Source of the DNA: Periplaneta americana
Lineage: Eukaryota > Arthropoda > Insecta > Blattodea > Blattidae
DNA: 64,000 bases
Assembly (NCBI RefSeq): GCF_040183065.1
Contig: NC_091122.1
Span: 156,739,955-156,803,954, forward strand
Direction of reading: 5' to 3'
Part shown: one piece after another, positions 43,246 to 54,889 of the stretch
How the letters are laid out: each line of letters starts with the position of its first letter
How positions within the stretch are numbered: position 1 is the stretch's first letter
The notes under the pieces: generated by a model
What the model was told of the DNA's origin: nothing
The model's database searches: none
Seen by the model: the letters and a program-made list of their open reading frames with translations, nothing else
Made by a program: the position numbers and the translations under genes

Positions 43246-43812
43246 TAGGTAATATCAATTTCAGGGGGTTATTCTTCGAGATATTTCAAACAAGAAAGTT
43301 TAATACAATTTTGCTCGTTTTTGCCTTCGTTTCGAAATACAAATTGTTACACATGAAATATTACATAGCGTTTTCTTGAGGGAAAGTCGTTGATTAAATT
43401 CCAAATATGTTCAGTAGGTAAGGAGAACGATGTATTATGATAATAAATGAATGAAAGAATTTTAGTTTTGTCCTTTAAATGTACAGACATTTCACCCGAA
43501 AAAACCTAACATTGAAAAATTCCTTTGCAGAACGAAAAGTTACATTTGTTCGAATCAAATTTGTGCACATTTAAAGGACAAAACTAAAATTATTTCAATC
43601 ATTTATTATCATAATACGAGTACATTGCTCTCTTTAACTGACTGAGCATATTGAGAATTAAATCAATGGCTCTCCCAAAAAACGCTATGAAATGTTTAAT
43701 ATAAAACAATTTTTATCTCGAAAAGGAAGCAAAAACGATCAAAATTATATTAAAATTCTTATTTTAAATACCTAAAAAAATAACCCCTGAAGTTGATGAT
43801 ACTGTGTCATAT
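43228..43812. repeat. Fold-back element, copy 1
   Basis: The arms are inverted copies: aatttcagggggttattctt near the left end and aataacccctgaagttgatg near the right. Central blocks gttttgtcctttaaatgtac (about 43469) and catttaaaggacaaaactaa (about 43569) also mirror each other. The whole element is therefore a hairpin with a short loop around gcagaacgaaaagttac. No coding sequence. Confidence 0.82.
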
Positions 43813-44273
43813 AAACATTTGTCCTAATCTCAATATTTTCAAAGTTACATTAATTTGAAGTTGTTAGTAAAATAAGCCTACCTTTTTTCTTTACCTTAAC
43901 GGGTAACAAAATATTACAAATAGAGAATAAACTATTCAGAAGTGTCATTTCTTTAATTGGCTAGTGTTCTGAAGATAAAAATGTGTTAATTACTTTGTAC
44001 AGATTTTCATTTTTCAATTTTTTAACTAAAATGACGTCATTCTTACTCACTTATCACAAAATTTTTACAAATCATACGAATTTAGAAACTTAATTCTTTA
44101 CAGTTTAATTATGCGTCCTTATGTACAGTCTTAAAGAATTTACAAGAGTGACGTGATTTGTTTATAATTTGTAACAATTGTTGTGATAAATGCGTAAGAA
44201 AATGTAATTCTGTAGTTAAAAATCGAAAAAAAAAAATCTGTAGGAAGCAACTATGAAATTCACAACACATTTT

Positions 44274-44328
<55 letters not shown>

Positions 44329-45077
44329 CAACTTCAGGTTTTTTTTTTAGATATTTAAAACAAAAATGTCATTTTGAAATTAAAATGAGAAACAAAGTGT
44401 CACACTTATAGTGTGGTTGTCTAAATTTGAATTTTATACCGCCTCTAGTGTAAAAGACGCTAGGCTAAAAATTTGTAAAAGTTTGACAAACTAATTACTA
44501 AAATATAAAAGTGAATCTAGAAGCACAGTATAAAATATGTCGGATCAGAAACGACTCACAACAACACAGATGCCATATAGGCCTGTCAGAAAAAAACATC
44601 TGAGTGTTCACTTTTGGATCATAGAAAGAACTTAGACATCTTAACAAGAAATACAAATGCAGCCAATTATGGAATTTATTCAGGGCTACAAATTGAATTG
44701 AGGTTGATAATAGCAGGGTGTCCAAACAGTTTCTCCACTAACAACCAAAGGAGAAGAAGAAGAAGTTCGGCATCATCGAATAAACGAATGAATAAAACTG
44801 TAACAAGCCAAGAGAACTAAAAACAGGACATGATGATGATGATGATGATGATGATTATGATGATGATGATGATGATGATGATGACGATGACGATGATGAC
44901 GACGACGACGATTTTTCGAGTAATGTAATTAATATGTTAAATATATTTTTTGAATTACTGTATCTTGATAAAAGTTTCAAGTAGGTTCATTAGTTCCATT
45001 ACATATTTCACTTCTCCTAATTGTGAAAATGTTCATCTCTAATGTGTCCGCAAAATCATGATAAGTTTTAATGGTTA
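43813..45077. other. AT-rich spacer with two microsatellites
   Basis: An (ATT)n run spans 44273-44329 and a (GAT)n/(GAC)n run 44830-44912. The opposite-strand frames at 44498-44820 have no family resemblance. No gene found. Confidence 0.5.
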
Positions 45078-45462
45078 TACACAGTGAACCGTAAGTAATA
45101 GAATTAATTTCGAGGGGTTTTTCTTTGAGATATTTCAACCAAAAAAAGTTCAATACAATTTTGCTCGTTTTTGCTTCCTTTTCGAGATAAAATTGTTTTA
45201 TATGAAACATTTCATAGCGTGTTTTCGGAAAGCCATTGATTTAATTCCCAATATGCTCAGTCAATTTAAGAGAACACTGTATTATGAAAATAAATTATTG
45301 AAAGAATTTTAGTTCTGTCCTTTAAATGTGCTGAAATTTGATCCGAACGAATTTAACTTTGTAAAATTCCTTTGCAGAACGAAAAGTTACATTTGTTCGG
45401 ATCAAATGTCTGCACATTTAAAGGACAAACCTAAAATTCATTCAAGTATTTATTATCATAAG

Positions 45463-46304
45463 CAGGGAAAGGAAGTTCATGCCCAAAAAACGTGAAGAAT
45501 ATATATGCATTTATGCTTTAAAAATAGATAAATATGCTACAAAATATGTATTATCAGTCTGAGATTATTTTAACAGAAAAGTAAGGTATAGGTAACTTAC
45601 GTTTAGTCTATGGATTTTGAAGTGCTTGCCTCATTGCTAAATGCTCCATTTATGCTGTTACAGTTCACAACTAAGCAGTGACGTATGTTTTCTGTTGTCA
45701 TTCTTCGCCTGTTGTCTCTCAGCATAGCTTTGTAGCGTGAAAAACTCCGTTCTACGTCACAAGAAGTAAGAGGGGCTTGCATAAAAGCTGTGAGCTGTTC
45801 TATAGAAAATTTTGTTAGTTTTTTGGGGTGTTTTTCTTCCGAGAATATCTTTAATTTGTTTAAGTTGATAATATCCAGGGTTTTTGGAAAAAATATTTGC
45901 TGTTTTCTCGTTCACTTTATCTCCTTCACTTTCTGGAACTGATGTTAAACTGGATATTGTTCTGCTAAAGACTGCAGTAAAGGAATACCAATTGCTAACT
46001 TGAGAGGCTCCCTATGAGAGCGTCTTCGTTACGTTCAAAATTCATAAACACAAATTAGTCGTGTTTACGAGGTTACACACTTTTAAAAATGAGGGAAAGA
46101 CAAATAAACATACATAATATACAGTTTCTCTGCATAAATGTTAAAATATGATGCTTTTATAAATAAAGGCAAAATATGCACTTTTATCCACAATAAAAGT
46201 AATATCACTGTATTCAGAAATTTGTGATTCATGTAGATAATCTTTCAGCATATTCACACAACGATAGAGAACGAATATGCAAATGCATGAACTTCCTTTC
46301 CCTA
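45463..46304 (-). mobile_element. hAT element, 842 bp, with transposase remnant
   Basis: Its ends are CAGGGAAAGGAAGTTCATGC and, inverted, TAGGGAAAGGAAGTTCATGC. The flanking 8-mers atcataag (45455-45462) and atcataac (46305-46312) match at seven positions. The first 11 bases of the terminus equal those of the intact hAT transposon at 57380. It contains the C-terminal end of a transposase of the same type on the minus strand. Confidence 0.87.
45608..45930 (-). pseudogene. hAT transposase C-terminus (dimerisation domain)
   Basis: The minus strand reads KTLDIINLNKLKIFSEEKHP, then [40 protein letters not shown] and a short tail to the stop at 45608. The [10 protein letters not shown]-x-Y-K block is the hAT C-terminal dimerisation motif and aligns with residues about 454-490 of the intact protein at 57854 ([20 protein letters not shown]). 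The catalytic part is deleted. It depends on a full-length relative for mobility, possibly one like the 57380 element given the shared terminus. Confidence 0.82.
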
Positions 46305-46742
46305 ATCATAACACACTGCTCTCTTAAATTGACTGATCTTATTGGAAATACAATCACCAGCTTTCCCAAAGAACGCTATGAAATATTTGATATAAAACCA
46401 TTTTTTTCTCGAAAAGGAAGCAAAAACGAAGAAAACTATATTAAATCTTTTTGTTTGATATTCTATTTCAAAGAATAACCCCTTGAAATTAATGACATTA
46501 CTCTTTCTTTTTCAATAAAACCAGAGAAGAAAATGTACTCTCGTACAAGTATGCATTAACTATTAGGTCTATAAAGAACTTCTGCAAACATCGAAATATA
46601 TGGGTGATGCATGCAACCGAGATTGCAATAGGGATGCTGTAGGAAACAGGATTTTTAAGTTCGAATTAGAAGATAATTATAATAGCTATGTAATTCAAAT
46701 AACCTCTCTTCCTTTTGACGGACAAACTAATATTTATCACTA

Positions 46743-47352
46743 ACAAGCAAACGTTCTGATGGGGGGGCAGATAAAAAAGTTACATTTTTTTCTTCCACCA
46801 TGTTAATAATGTCAAAAGAAGTGCTTATACAAATTTTGGCCACTCAACCGCAATTACGCGTGCCGTAAAAAAATAAGTTCGCCAGGGGCCGCTAACAGAA
46901 AAAAAAAAAAACATAATTTCATTGGACAAATTAATTGGAACGGACACAGCAATTGTTGAGCTATTTTTCAACATATCCTCCATCGGAACTGAAACATTTC
47001 TCATATCATGGGATCAACAGAGAGAGGTGCAGACGCAGTCAAACGCTGGTTCCGATCTGAGGCGGCTGACTTCTACGACATAAAAATTGATCCAATGATA
47101 TGACAGATGTCTCAATTCCAGTGGGAGATATGTTAACAAATAGCACAACAATTGCTGTATCTGTTTTAATAAATATTTCTATGCAATTGTGCTTTTTTTC
47201 TATAAACGGCCCCAGGGAAAATCACTTTCTGGACGGCCTCGTAATTGCGGTCGAGTGGCCAAAATTTGTATGAGCACTTCTTTTGACATTATTAACATGG
47301 TGGAAGAAATAATTTAACTTTTTTATCTGCCCCCATCAGAACGTTTGCTTGT
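46743..47352 (+). mobile_element. Mariner-like element, copy 2, 610 bp
   Basis: Inverted ends acaagcaaacgttctgatgg (left) and ccatcagaacgtttgcttgt (right), with arms of about 150 bp containing gcagataaaaaagt/acttttttatctgc. It is the short form of the 2283-5286 element: the point where that copy carries its minisatellite is here an A(13) run (about 46902-46914). A transposase C-terminal scrap (ADFYDIKIDPMI; then CLNSSGRYV in another frame) lies at about 46965-47130. Confidence 0.8.
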
Positions 47353-48395
47353 AAGTAGAGAATTTAATTACAATTGCTTTTTCCATTCCAGATAGAAAAA
47401 TATTCTCTGAAATTCAATGCCAATCAATGAAGATTTTTTATACTTGCATCGGACGACAGTTCATGTGTTCCCAGAAAGTCATTGAGAGTGGGAAATTAAA
47501 TTAAATCTCAAATTGATAACTTAACGAGATCACAAGTTAAATTTCTTTATCATTACTTCCCAGTCTTATTCTGAACGTTTAACACTAAACACAGTTAAAT
47601 TTGGACCCTGAAGATTAGAATTAAGAAGAATCAAAATATCGGATAGGCACGTAAGACTTATAAGCTAAGAGAATTTACTCAGGAGAACTCATTCCCATTA
47701 AACTCTGTGTCTCAAAATTCTGAGATAAACAAACAATATTCCAGCAAACTGATAAAAATTAGAGAATGTGATACAGTTAATCTTAATTAAAATACAGTCT
47801 GAAAACACTATTGGTTCCGCGGAAATCTTTTGAATCAATTATGGGGTCCGCAGACCATTGATTGGGAACTGTCTCTTTAGACCACAACACTATGGCGCAA
47901 AGATTCTAATGTAATAGCCTAACTGAAGAAAATTATTGCAACATTCACAGCACAATAAATAAGCAAATACATACATACAATACACACATGAATTAAATAA
48001 CCTGTTGGATCAGTAATAGCTGCAACTTTGCATATATAAAGCGGTTTTGTTTCCTCAACTGATTAGCCATGCAGTTCTAACAGAAATCCATTTAAGTCTA
48101 CTAGCAAATATAAGTAAGTATAGCGTATATGAACAAATGCATATATTGTGAAAATAATCTTGCATCCACTTCACAAAATTTGCAAAATACCAACGAAACA
48201 GCTAGGCCTAATAAGGTAAAACACGGGACTCAAACTGAATTTTATTTTGCCCTCTACATTATTATTATATCCGAAGTCTTGATAAAATCCCCGAGATTGT
48301 TTTTCTTCGAGATATTTTGTGTACTTATTTAAGCTATACTGATACTGATCATGTTTATGAGCGACATTAACTTCATATTATTTTTTGGAAAATTT
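47353..48395. other. AT-rich spacer; one hAT terminus
   Basis: At 47843-47872, ggggtccgcagaccattgat followed by tgggaactg is the inverted form of the common hAT terminus CAGTGGTTCCCAA...GGTCCGCGGACCCC. The other end was not found. No gene otherwise. Confidence 0.45.
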
Positions 48396-48399
48396 CTGT

Positions 48400-49560
48400 T
48401 CGAATTTTTAGAATTCTTGTGGAGAAGATAGCGTCTGTGTTGACAATGATTCTAGTGTATGTGATGACAATGTGCCCAGTGTATGTGTTGGCCACATTTA
48501 GTGTCTGTGTTGGCAACTTCCAAGTATGTGTTGGCAACGCTTTAATGTTAGTGTTGATAACGTTTCTAGTGTCTGTGTTGGCAACGTTTCTAGTGTTGGC
48601 AATGCTTCTAATGTCTGCGTTGTTAATGTTCCTAGTGTCAGCGCTGTCAAAGTTTCTGGCGTCTGCGTAGTTAAAGTTTTTTGGTATTTGTGTTAATGTT
48701 TATGGTGTTTGTGTTGTTAATATTTCTGGTGTTTGTATTGTTAATATTTCTGGTGATTGTGTTGTTACTGTTTCTGGTGCTTGTGTTGTTAATGTTCCTG
48801 TTGTTTGTGTTGTTAATGTTTCTAGTGTTTGTATTGTTAATGTTTGTAGTATTTGTACTGTTAATGTTTCTAGTGTTTGTATTGTTAATGTTTCTAGTGT
48901 TTGTATTTTAATGTTTCTAGTGTTTGTATTTTAATGTTTCTAGTGTTTGTATTGTTAATGTTTGTAGTATTTGTACTGTTAATGTTTCTAGTGTTTGTAT
49001 TGTTAATGTTTCTAGTGTTTGTATTGTTAATGTTTCTAGTGTTTGTATTGTTAATAGTTCAAGTGGTTGTGTTATTAATGGTTATAGTGTTTGTATTAAT
49101 GCTTCTAATGTTTGTATTGTTAATGTTTGTAGTATTTGTATTATTAATGTTTGTAGTATTTGTATTATTAATGTTTCTAGTGTTTGTGTTGTTAATGTTT
49201 CTAGTGTTTGTGTTGTTAATGTTTCTAGTGTTTGTATTGTTAAAGTTCCTAGTGTTTGTGTCGTTAATAGTTCAAGTGTTTGTGTTGTTAATGTTTATAG
49301 TGTCTGTGTTGTTAATGTTTATAGTGTTTGTTGTTGTTAATGGTTATAGTGTTTGTGTTAATGTTTTTAGTGTTTGTGTTGATAATACGAGTATTTATGA
49401 CGTTTCTAATGGTAATGTTGCTAGAGTTTGTAATTATACTACTTTTAATGTTTGTTTTGGTAATTTTTTCTAGGGTTTCTAGAGTTTCTAATGACAATAT
49501 TTGTAGCCTTTCTAATGATAATGTTTGTAGTGTTCATAATGATAAAGCCTGCAGTAGTAG
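48400..49560. repeat. 24-bp minisatellite (about 45 units)
   Basis: The unit is tgtttgtattgttaatgttt plus ctag, most regular between about 48800 and 49340. It degenerates outward: the left edge has the GC-richer form gtctgtgttggcaacgtttc. Since 24 is divisible by three, frames stay open with an 8-residue period (plus-strand LVFVLLMF and NVSSVCIV), giving spurious ORFs of 76-190 codons at 48419-49473. Confidence 0.9.
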
Positions 49561-49812
49561 TATCCATAGAGACAGTATTAATTGCACCACATTCTGCAGA
49601 AAGGAACCATTTCACAAACAATTTTAATGTCTCAATAATTAAATAATTCCAAGGATCCATATTTTGAATGAAGATACTTCATATAATATGCTTTTGATTA
49701 AAGCAATAAGTATGTAGTTATATTTACTTGTGAATTTATCACTCACGTTTAACTTTAAAGTGCATTTTTCTCAGTTTAGGTATAATCTGAGTTGGTTCCT
49801 TTCTGTAAAATG

Positions 49813-50455
49813 TGGTCCAATTGTAGTGTTTGTAGCTGTAGTATTAAATTTGTAGTGCAATGGTAGTATTTGCAGTAGTGGTAGAAGTAGTATTTGTAGT
49901 GTTGTCAGTGACGATATTGTGACCCAATTGTAGTGTTTGTAGCTGTAGTATTAAATTTGTAGTGCAATGGTAGTATTTGTAGTAGTGGTAGTAGTAGTAT
50001 TTGTATTGTTGTCAGTGACGATATTGTGGCCCAATTGTAGTGTTTGTAGCTGTAGTATTAAATTTGTAGTGTAATGGTAGTATTTGTAGTAGAGGTAGAA
50101 GTAGTATTTGTAGTGTTGTCAGTGACGATATTGTGGCCCAATTGTAGTGTTTGTAGCTGTAGTATTAAATTTGTAGTGCAATGGTAGTATTTGCAGTAGT
50201 GGTAGAAGTAGTATTTGTAGTGTTGTCAGTGACGATATTGTGGCCCAATTGTAGTGTTTGTAGCTGTAGTATTAAATTTGTAGTGTAATGGTAGTATTTG
50301 TAGTAGAGGTAGAAGTAGTATTTGTAGTGTTGTCAGTGACGATATTGTGGCCCAATTGTAGTGTTTGTAGCTGTAGTATTAAATTTGTAGTGCAATGGTA
50401 GTATTTGTAGTAGTAGTAGAAGTAGTATTTGTAGTGTTGTCAGTGGCGATATTTG
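49813..50455. repeat. 107-bp tandem repeat, six units
   Basis: The anchor cccaattgtagtgtttgtag recurs at 49923, 50030, 50137, 50244 and 50351, with a first copy (tccaattgtagtg) at 49817. Variants gcagtagtgg and gtagtagagg alternate in units 3 to 5, a 214-bp dimer. Each unit ends gttgtcagtgacgatattgtgg. Confidence 0.93.
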
Positions 50456-50671
50456 TTATGTTGTCAGTGGCGTTATCCGTAGATCTAATGTTTGCAATGG
50501 TAATATCGTATATTTTGTTGTGTAGGCAATGCTAGTAGTTTCATAGCGGTATTATTAGTTCTAATAAAATTACTAGTACGAAACAGGAAATGAAGAACGT
50601 GCGCGCTTAATTACTGAAACGAGGCAATTAGCAGCGAAAACAGCGGAGTAGAAGATTGCGCAGAGGCTGAC

Positions 50672-50890
50672 CTTGCAGGCTGGACGCGTCGAGCTCCCCC
50701 CGCTCCAGCCGGCCGCTGCTGTTGCTCCTGCTGGAGAAACTGGTACTGGAGCGGCGGCTGGACAAACGGCTCCGTGTTCGAATCCGAGCGACCGTTGTGG
50801 CACCAGCTGCAGGCGTTGCCAGGGGCGTACAACTTCTTTTGTGGCTGCGGCGACAAATATGGTTCTTCACCCAGCGCGCTGCCCTCCCGT
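50672..50890 (-). CDS. Candidate host-gene internal exon (unidentified protein)
   Basis: A GC-rich island in AT-rich flanks. On the minus strand a 3' splice site (...tactgttttcag) ends at 50891 and a 5' splice site (gcaag|gtcagc) begins at 50671. They enclose 219 bases that stay open in one phase-2/phase-2 frame. The frame reads REGSALGEEPYLSPQPQKKL, YAPGNACSWCHNGRSDSNTE, PFVQPPLQYQFLQQEQQQRP and AGAGGARRVQPA. A C-x2-C-H pair (CSWCH) and a Gln-rich stretch are visible; no family was recognised. A second minus-strand frame (50628-50981) is also open, so coding is not proven. No neighbouring exon was found in the window. The call rests on composition, splice signals and symmetric phase. Confidence 0.35.
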
Positions 50891-51203
50891 CTGAAAACAG
50901 TACAACAAGAGAAACCAAACTTAATCTTCTCGCATTAACAAGTGCCTTACACATTGCGAACACCACCAAGAGTAAGTTCAAAATTCGAGCCTTAAGTCAT
51001 GTTTGATAGTTAATACTTGTAATGATTTGCTAACAATAAAATTATTAAGTTCTCCTAATATTTAATCCTTCCTTCCTTATGAACAATTTGTTGACAACAG
51101 CTATTGAAAAAGTATGTTTTGACGAAGTATCTTAAAGAAAGGACCATTATAAACAAATGGATTTTCTTGTTATTTGCTGGTAATTAGATTTTTTATTAAT
51201 ATA

Positions 51204-51261
<58 letters not shown>

Positions 51262-52680
51262 GAATTATTTAAATGAAATAACGGTTTTACTTTTTTTTCA
51301 TTGGATATAATCTTTAGTTTTTATTTAAGTCCGATTTTTGTTTTGTAGTTTGCTTAACGAGTTTTATTCTTGCTTGGGCCTATTTATTTGCTTTTTAAAC
51401 ACGCATATCAATTTTGTGAAGATAGCATAAAAATTATAGATGAAGGCCTAGACAATTTCTTCAAGAATGTCTGGTTTTCATAGAGCTATATGTTAATATC
51501 CCTATAAACCAAGTTATTAAATTATTCATAATAATAGTATTATCATTAATCAAGTCATTGGAAACTTCAAACATAGTGGCAACATCTTAATACGAGACAG
51601 TCCGTTCAGGTAACAGATATTAATAAACCAAGAATATAATTTACCAATATTAAAATAATTTTTAGTGCTTATAGATAATATTTTTTACACTGGTTAACAA
51701 TGATTTTGTTAAACGTAAAATTTCTGCTGTTTCTTATGTAATGTCATCTGCTGATTCCAAAATTGAAGTCAGAATTTTTCTACCATCCACCATTTTTTTG
51801 TAATTTTAGAATAACTGATTTATTTTTATTGTTATTATACAGTGCTTAACATGTTAATGGAAAGAACATATTTCAAATATTTCATTTTATTTCTTTAATA
51901 ATTGACCTATAACTTTAGATCACTGTTGCCTGTAAGGTCAGAATTCATAAAAATAAATTTTATTTCTCATAAGACTGCGTGAGTTAGTAGTAATTCTCAG
52001 TTGAGTTGGAACTTACAATCATGAAACAAGTTTCATAACCCATGTTTTCTTTGTACTAATTTTGAGCGGTAAAAAATATCTTATAAAGTGAAACATACCT
52101 CGAAATACCGTGTAAATCACAAACAATTTTTGTTATGTTTGTGGTTAATTAACTTTGAAAGCACACAGATGAATTTTACTACACTAGTTAAAAGAGCTTA
52201 AGAGTATTCTTTTGATTGCAAAAATAGACGAGGACAGGAAATGGACCCCTTAAATCTGTTGTGCTCCATATAATTATATTAGCTCAACTGGTTGACTGAA
52301 TGGATTTCGTCATATGCCTTTTCCAGTTTTAATGATATGCCGGGAACCTGAGGATCATTCAATAGACTGTTACTTTCTAGGAACCACAGATCAGAAAATT
52401 ACAGAGAACTTTTCAGCGAGCTGATTCAGAACTATAAAGTGATGGGGTGTCATGTACATCTCAAAATAACTTCTTGGATTCTCATCTATTTTTTCTTTCC
52501 TCAAAACCTTCGGGTAGTGAGTGACGAACATGGGGAGCGTTTTCCTTGGGTTTCTTCTGAAATGGAAAGAAGCTACAGGAAAAATGGAGCCCAAATATTC
52601 TGTCAAACTACTGCTTGACACTCAAAAGAGATGTTTCTCATGCAAAGTATAGCTTAAAATCTACTTCACACACATTTTAG
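50891..52680. other. AT-rich spacer with a (TA)n run
   Basis: A pure (TA)n run lies at 51206-51258. A minus-strand frame at 52391-52621 (ENPRSYFEMYMTPHHFIVLN) faintly recalls the leader of harbinger-type transposases (PxSYxxMxRMTxxxFxxLL) but is too short to call. If the exon at 50672-50890 is real, this stretch would be its upstream intron or beyond. Confidence 0.4.
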
Positions 52681-52684
52681 CTAA

Positions 52685-54325
52685 ATAAATATGATAAAAT
52701 CCTCTCTAAAAATCAGTTTGGTTTCCGCAATAATATTTCTACTGATGATGCTCTTATTAATGTTACTGGAAAAATTATCAATGAACTAGATACCGGAAAC
52801 AAATGTTTGGGTATTTTCTTGGATCTACGGAAAGCTTTTGACACTATCAATCATAATTTACTTTTGGACAAACTACATACTATTGGAGTTAGAGGTATAG
52901 TTTTAAAATTATTCCAATCATATTTTAGTAACAGAAGGCAAATTACCAAAATTGAAGATCAATTTAGTGAATACAAATATATTGATATAGGTGTACCGCA
53001 AGGAACAATTTTGGGACCTATTTTATTTCTAATATATGTTAATGTTCTGCTAAATATAAATTTAGAAAAATTTAATGGATCTATATATTCATATGCGGAT
53101 GATACAGTAGTTATTTTCAGTGGTTTTTCTTGGCAGGAAGCATATAGAAATGCTAATATAGGTGCTAACATTGTTAAAAAATGGCTTAATTCCAACTTCC
53201 TTTCTTTAAATATATCTAAATCAAATTTAGTTCCTTTTTCGTTAACAGCTGCCAGTGTTCAAAATTTAAAATTTAGCGATAAATATAGACTAATAATACA
53301 CAGTGAAAATTGTTTAGATGCCAAAAGTTGTAAATGTCCACCTTTGAAAGAAGCCACGTATGTCAAATATCTGGGTATCATTATTGATCAGAATTTAAAA
53401 TGGCCTCATCACATTACTTATCTTTGTAAGAGGCTTCGTAAAACAATTTATAAATTCGTTAATCTTCGATGCTACTTACCTATTAGAGTTCTACGAAATG
53501 TTTATTTGGCCATTATCATCATGGTCTATCATTCAATATGGTATAATTGTTTGGGGTGGAAGTACAAAAATTAATCTTAGTCCGTTAAATTTACTACAAA
53601 AACGAATAATTAAAATTTGTTTGAAGAAACGTTTCGATTATCCAACTAAATTAATTTATTCTGAATTTAATGTATTTAATATTGAACAAATTTATAAGTA
53701 TACGCTGTTTATCATAAAAATCGTAATAAGTTTGTATTACAGACACACAATTATGACACAAGACGAAATATTAATTCAACATTAGTAGAACCTAAATGTC
53801 TCACATCTGCTGGTCTAAAGCATAGCATAAATTTTGGCCCTCGGTTGTACAATGCTTTAACTAAATTACACCCAGAACTTCTAACATGTAACCCACTAAC
53901 ATATAACAAGAAAATTAGAAACGTGTTAATATCTTCAATTTGATTACATAAATTTATAGCCTATGTGTATGAATTAATCAACCTATATTATATTTGTATT
54001 CTATAATTTTGAAATATATATTAGTCCTACTTTTCACGTGCGATATTATTCTTCTATAGTGTTAATATTATATTATATAATTCCATTGCCGCTGTAATTA
54101 TATTTTAGTTCCTATTTTATTTTACTTATATATTTATATTATTATTTTTTTTTATTTTAATATTATATCTGAACTGCGACCGAGCACGAGCGCTGCTCAT
54201 TCGGTCTCAAATTTTGTTAATACTACTGTATCTTCTTTTTATATTGCTTGTATTATTTTATTTGTATTTCTCTTTGTTTGTTTTGTAATTATATTTCTTT
54301 ATTATGTATAGTTGAAATACATAAA
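52685..54325 (+). mobile_element. 5'-truncated non-LTR retrotransposon (CR1/jockey-like), copy 2, with reverse transcriptase
   Basis: From 52693 the frame reads DKILSKNQFGFRNNISTDDA (domain 2), FLDLRKAFDTINHNLL (domain 3), GVPQGTILGPILFLIYVN (domain 4), YSYADDTVVIFSG (domain 5, catalytic YADD intact) and YVKYLGIIIDQNLKW (domain 7). The frame shifts near 53510 and again near 53745, with the C-terminus ending near 53943. A 3' UTR of about 370 bases and an AAATAAATA tail follow. The reverse transcriptase would prime at nicked target DNA; the endonuclease and ORF1 are lost. From 53360 on it is nearly identical to 8262-9246, including both frameshifts. Confidence 0.9.
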
Positions 54326-54889
54326 TAAATAAAAATAAATTTTATGTAAAATGTTACAAGGCATCAGTACTAGAAAAGTTTGAAGTACTTTTCATATAAT
54401 TAGGCCTACTCAAAAGTCCTGGGCGATAGACAAATTTTGAAAACAGATCTGAAATCAGCACGAAAATGCTATAAGAATCACCTATTCGTTATCTTTTAAC
54501 AAAAAATATATTTAATTTTGTTGACCAATTATCAACATTAAATTTTTTCTTTATTCTTTTTTCGTATAGGTAATCATTTCACAATATTATTGTAATTCAT
54601 ATGTTCTATAATGTTAATTTTCATTTATTTCGAAGATTCTAACATTATTTTGTTAGTGCAAAACATATTAATAAATCAAGAATCTCAATTATTAACATTA
54701 AAATATTATTTCCTCTATTTTTTTTTGTTTATAGATAATCATTTCACAACATGGCTCATAATTATTTTCCATTTATTTCGAACATTCTAATATTCTTTTG
54801 TTAGTGTAGAGCATATTAATAAATCGAGATTCTCATTTACCAACATTAAACTATTTTTTATACATTCTGTAGTGTGTATAGCTATTATC
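54326..54889. repeat. AT-rich spacer with diverged tandem repeat of about 155 bp
   Basis: Blocks atttatttcgaagattctaa, gttagtgcaaaacatattaa and aatcattt cacaa-type sequence recur at about 54580-54720 and 54735-54880 with many differences. Similar words occur near 51600-51680. Coding sequence was not seen. Confidence 0.5.

Larger units (their letters stand above)
45078..46510. repeat. Fold-back element, copy 2, split by a hAT insertion
   Basis: The left half (45078-45462) matches copy 1 at 43228 (attaatttcgaggggttttt, aatacaattttgctcgtttt, cctttgcagaacgaaaagtt). The right arm resumes at 46305 after the 842-bp hAT element and ends aataaccccttgaaattaat near 46490. Without the insertion the element is about 580-590 bp. 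Confidence 0.82.

Noticed and set aside
48419-49473. Open frames of 76-190 codons rich in V, L, F, N and C
   Set aside because: They are 8-residue translations of a 24-bp minisatellite in overlapping frames; no signal peptide plus domain structure beyond the repeat.
50628-50981. 117-codon minus-strand frame overlapping the candidate exon
   Set aside because: It is Arg/Ser-rich, as expected of a wrong frame through GC-rich coding DNA, and runs across the putative splice acceptor.
53498-53785. A separate second gene after the reverse transcriptase
   Set aside because: It is the frameshifted continuation of the same LINE ORF, as its alignment with 61722-62147 shows.
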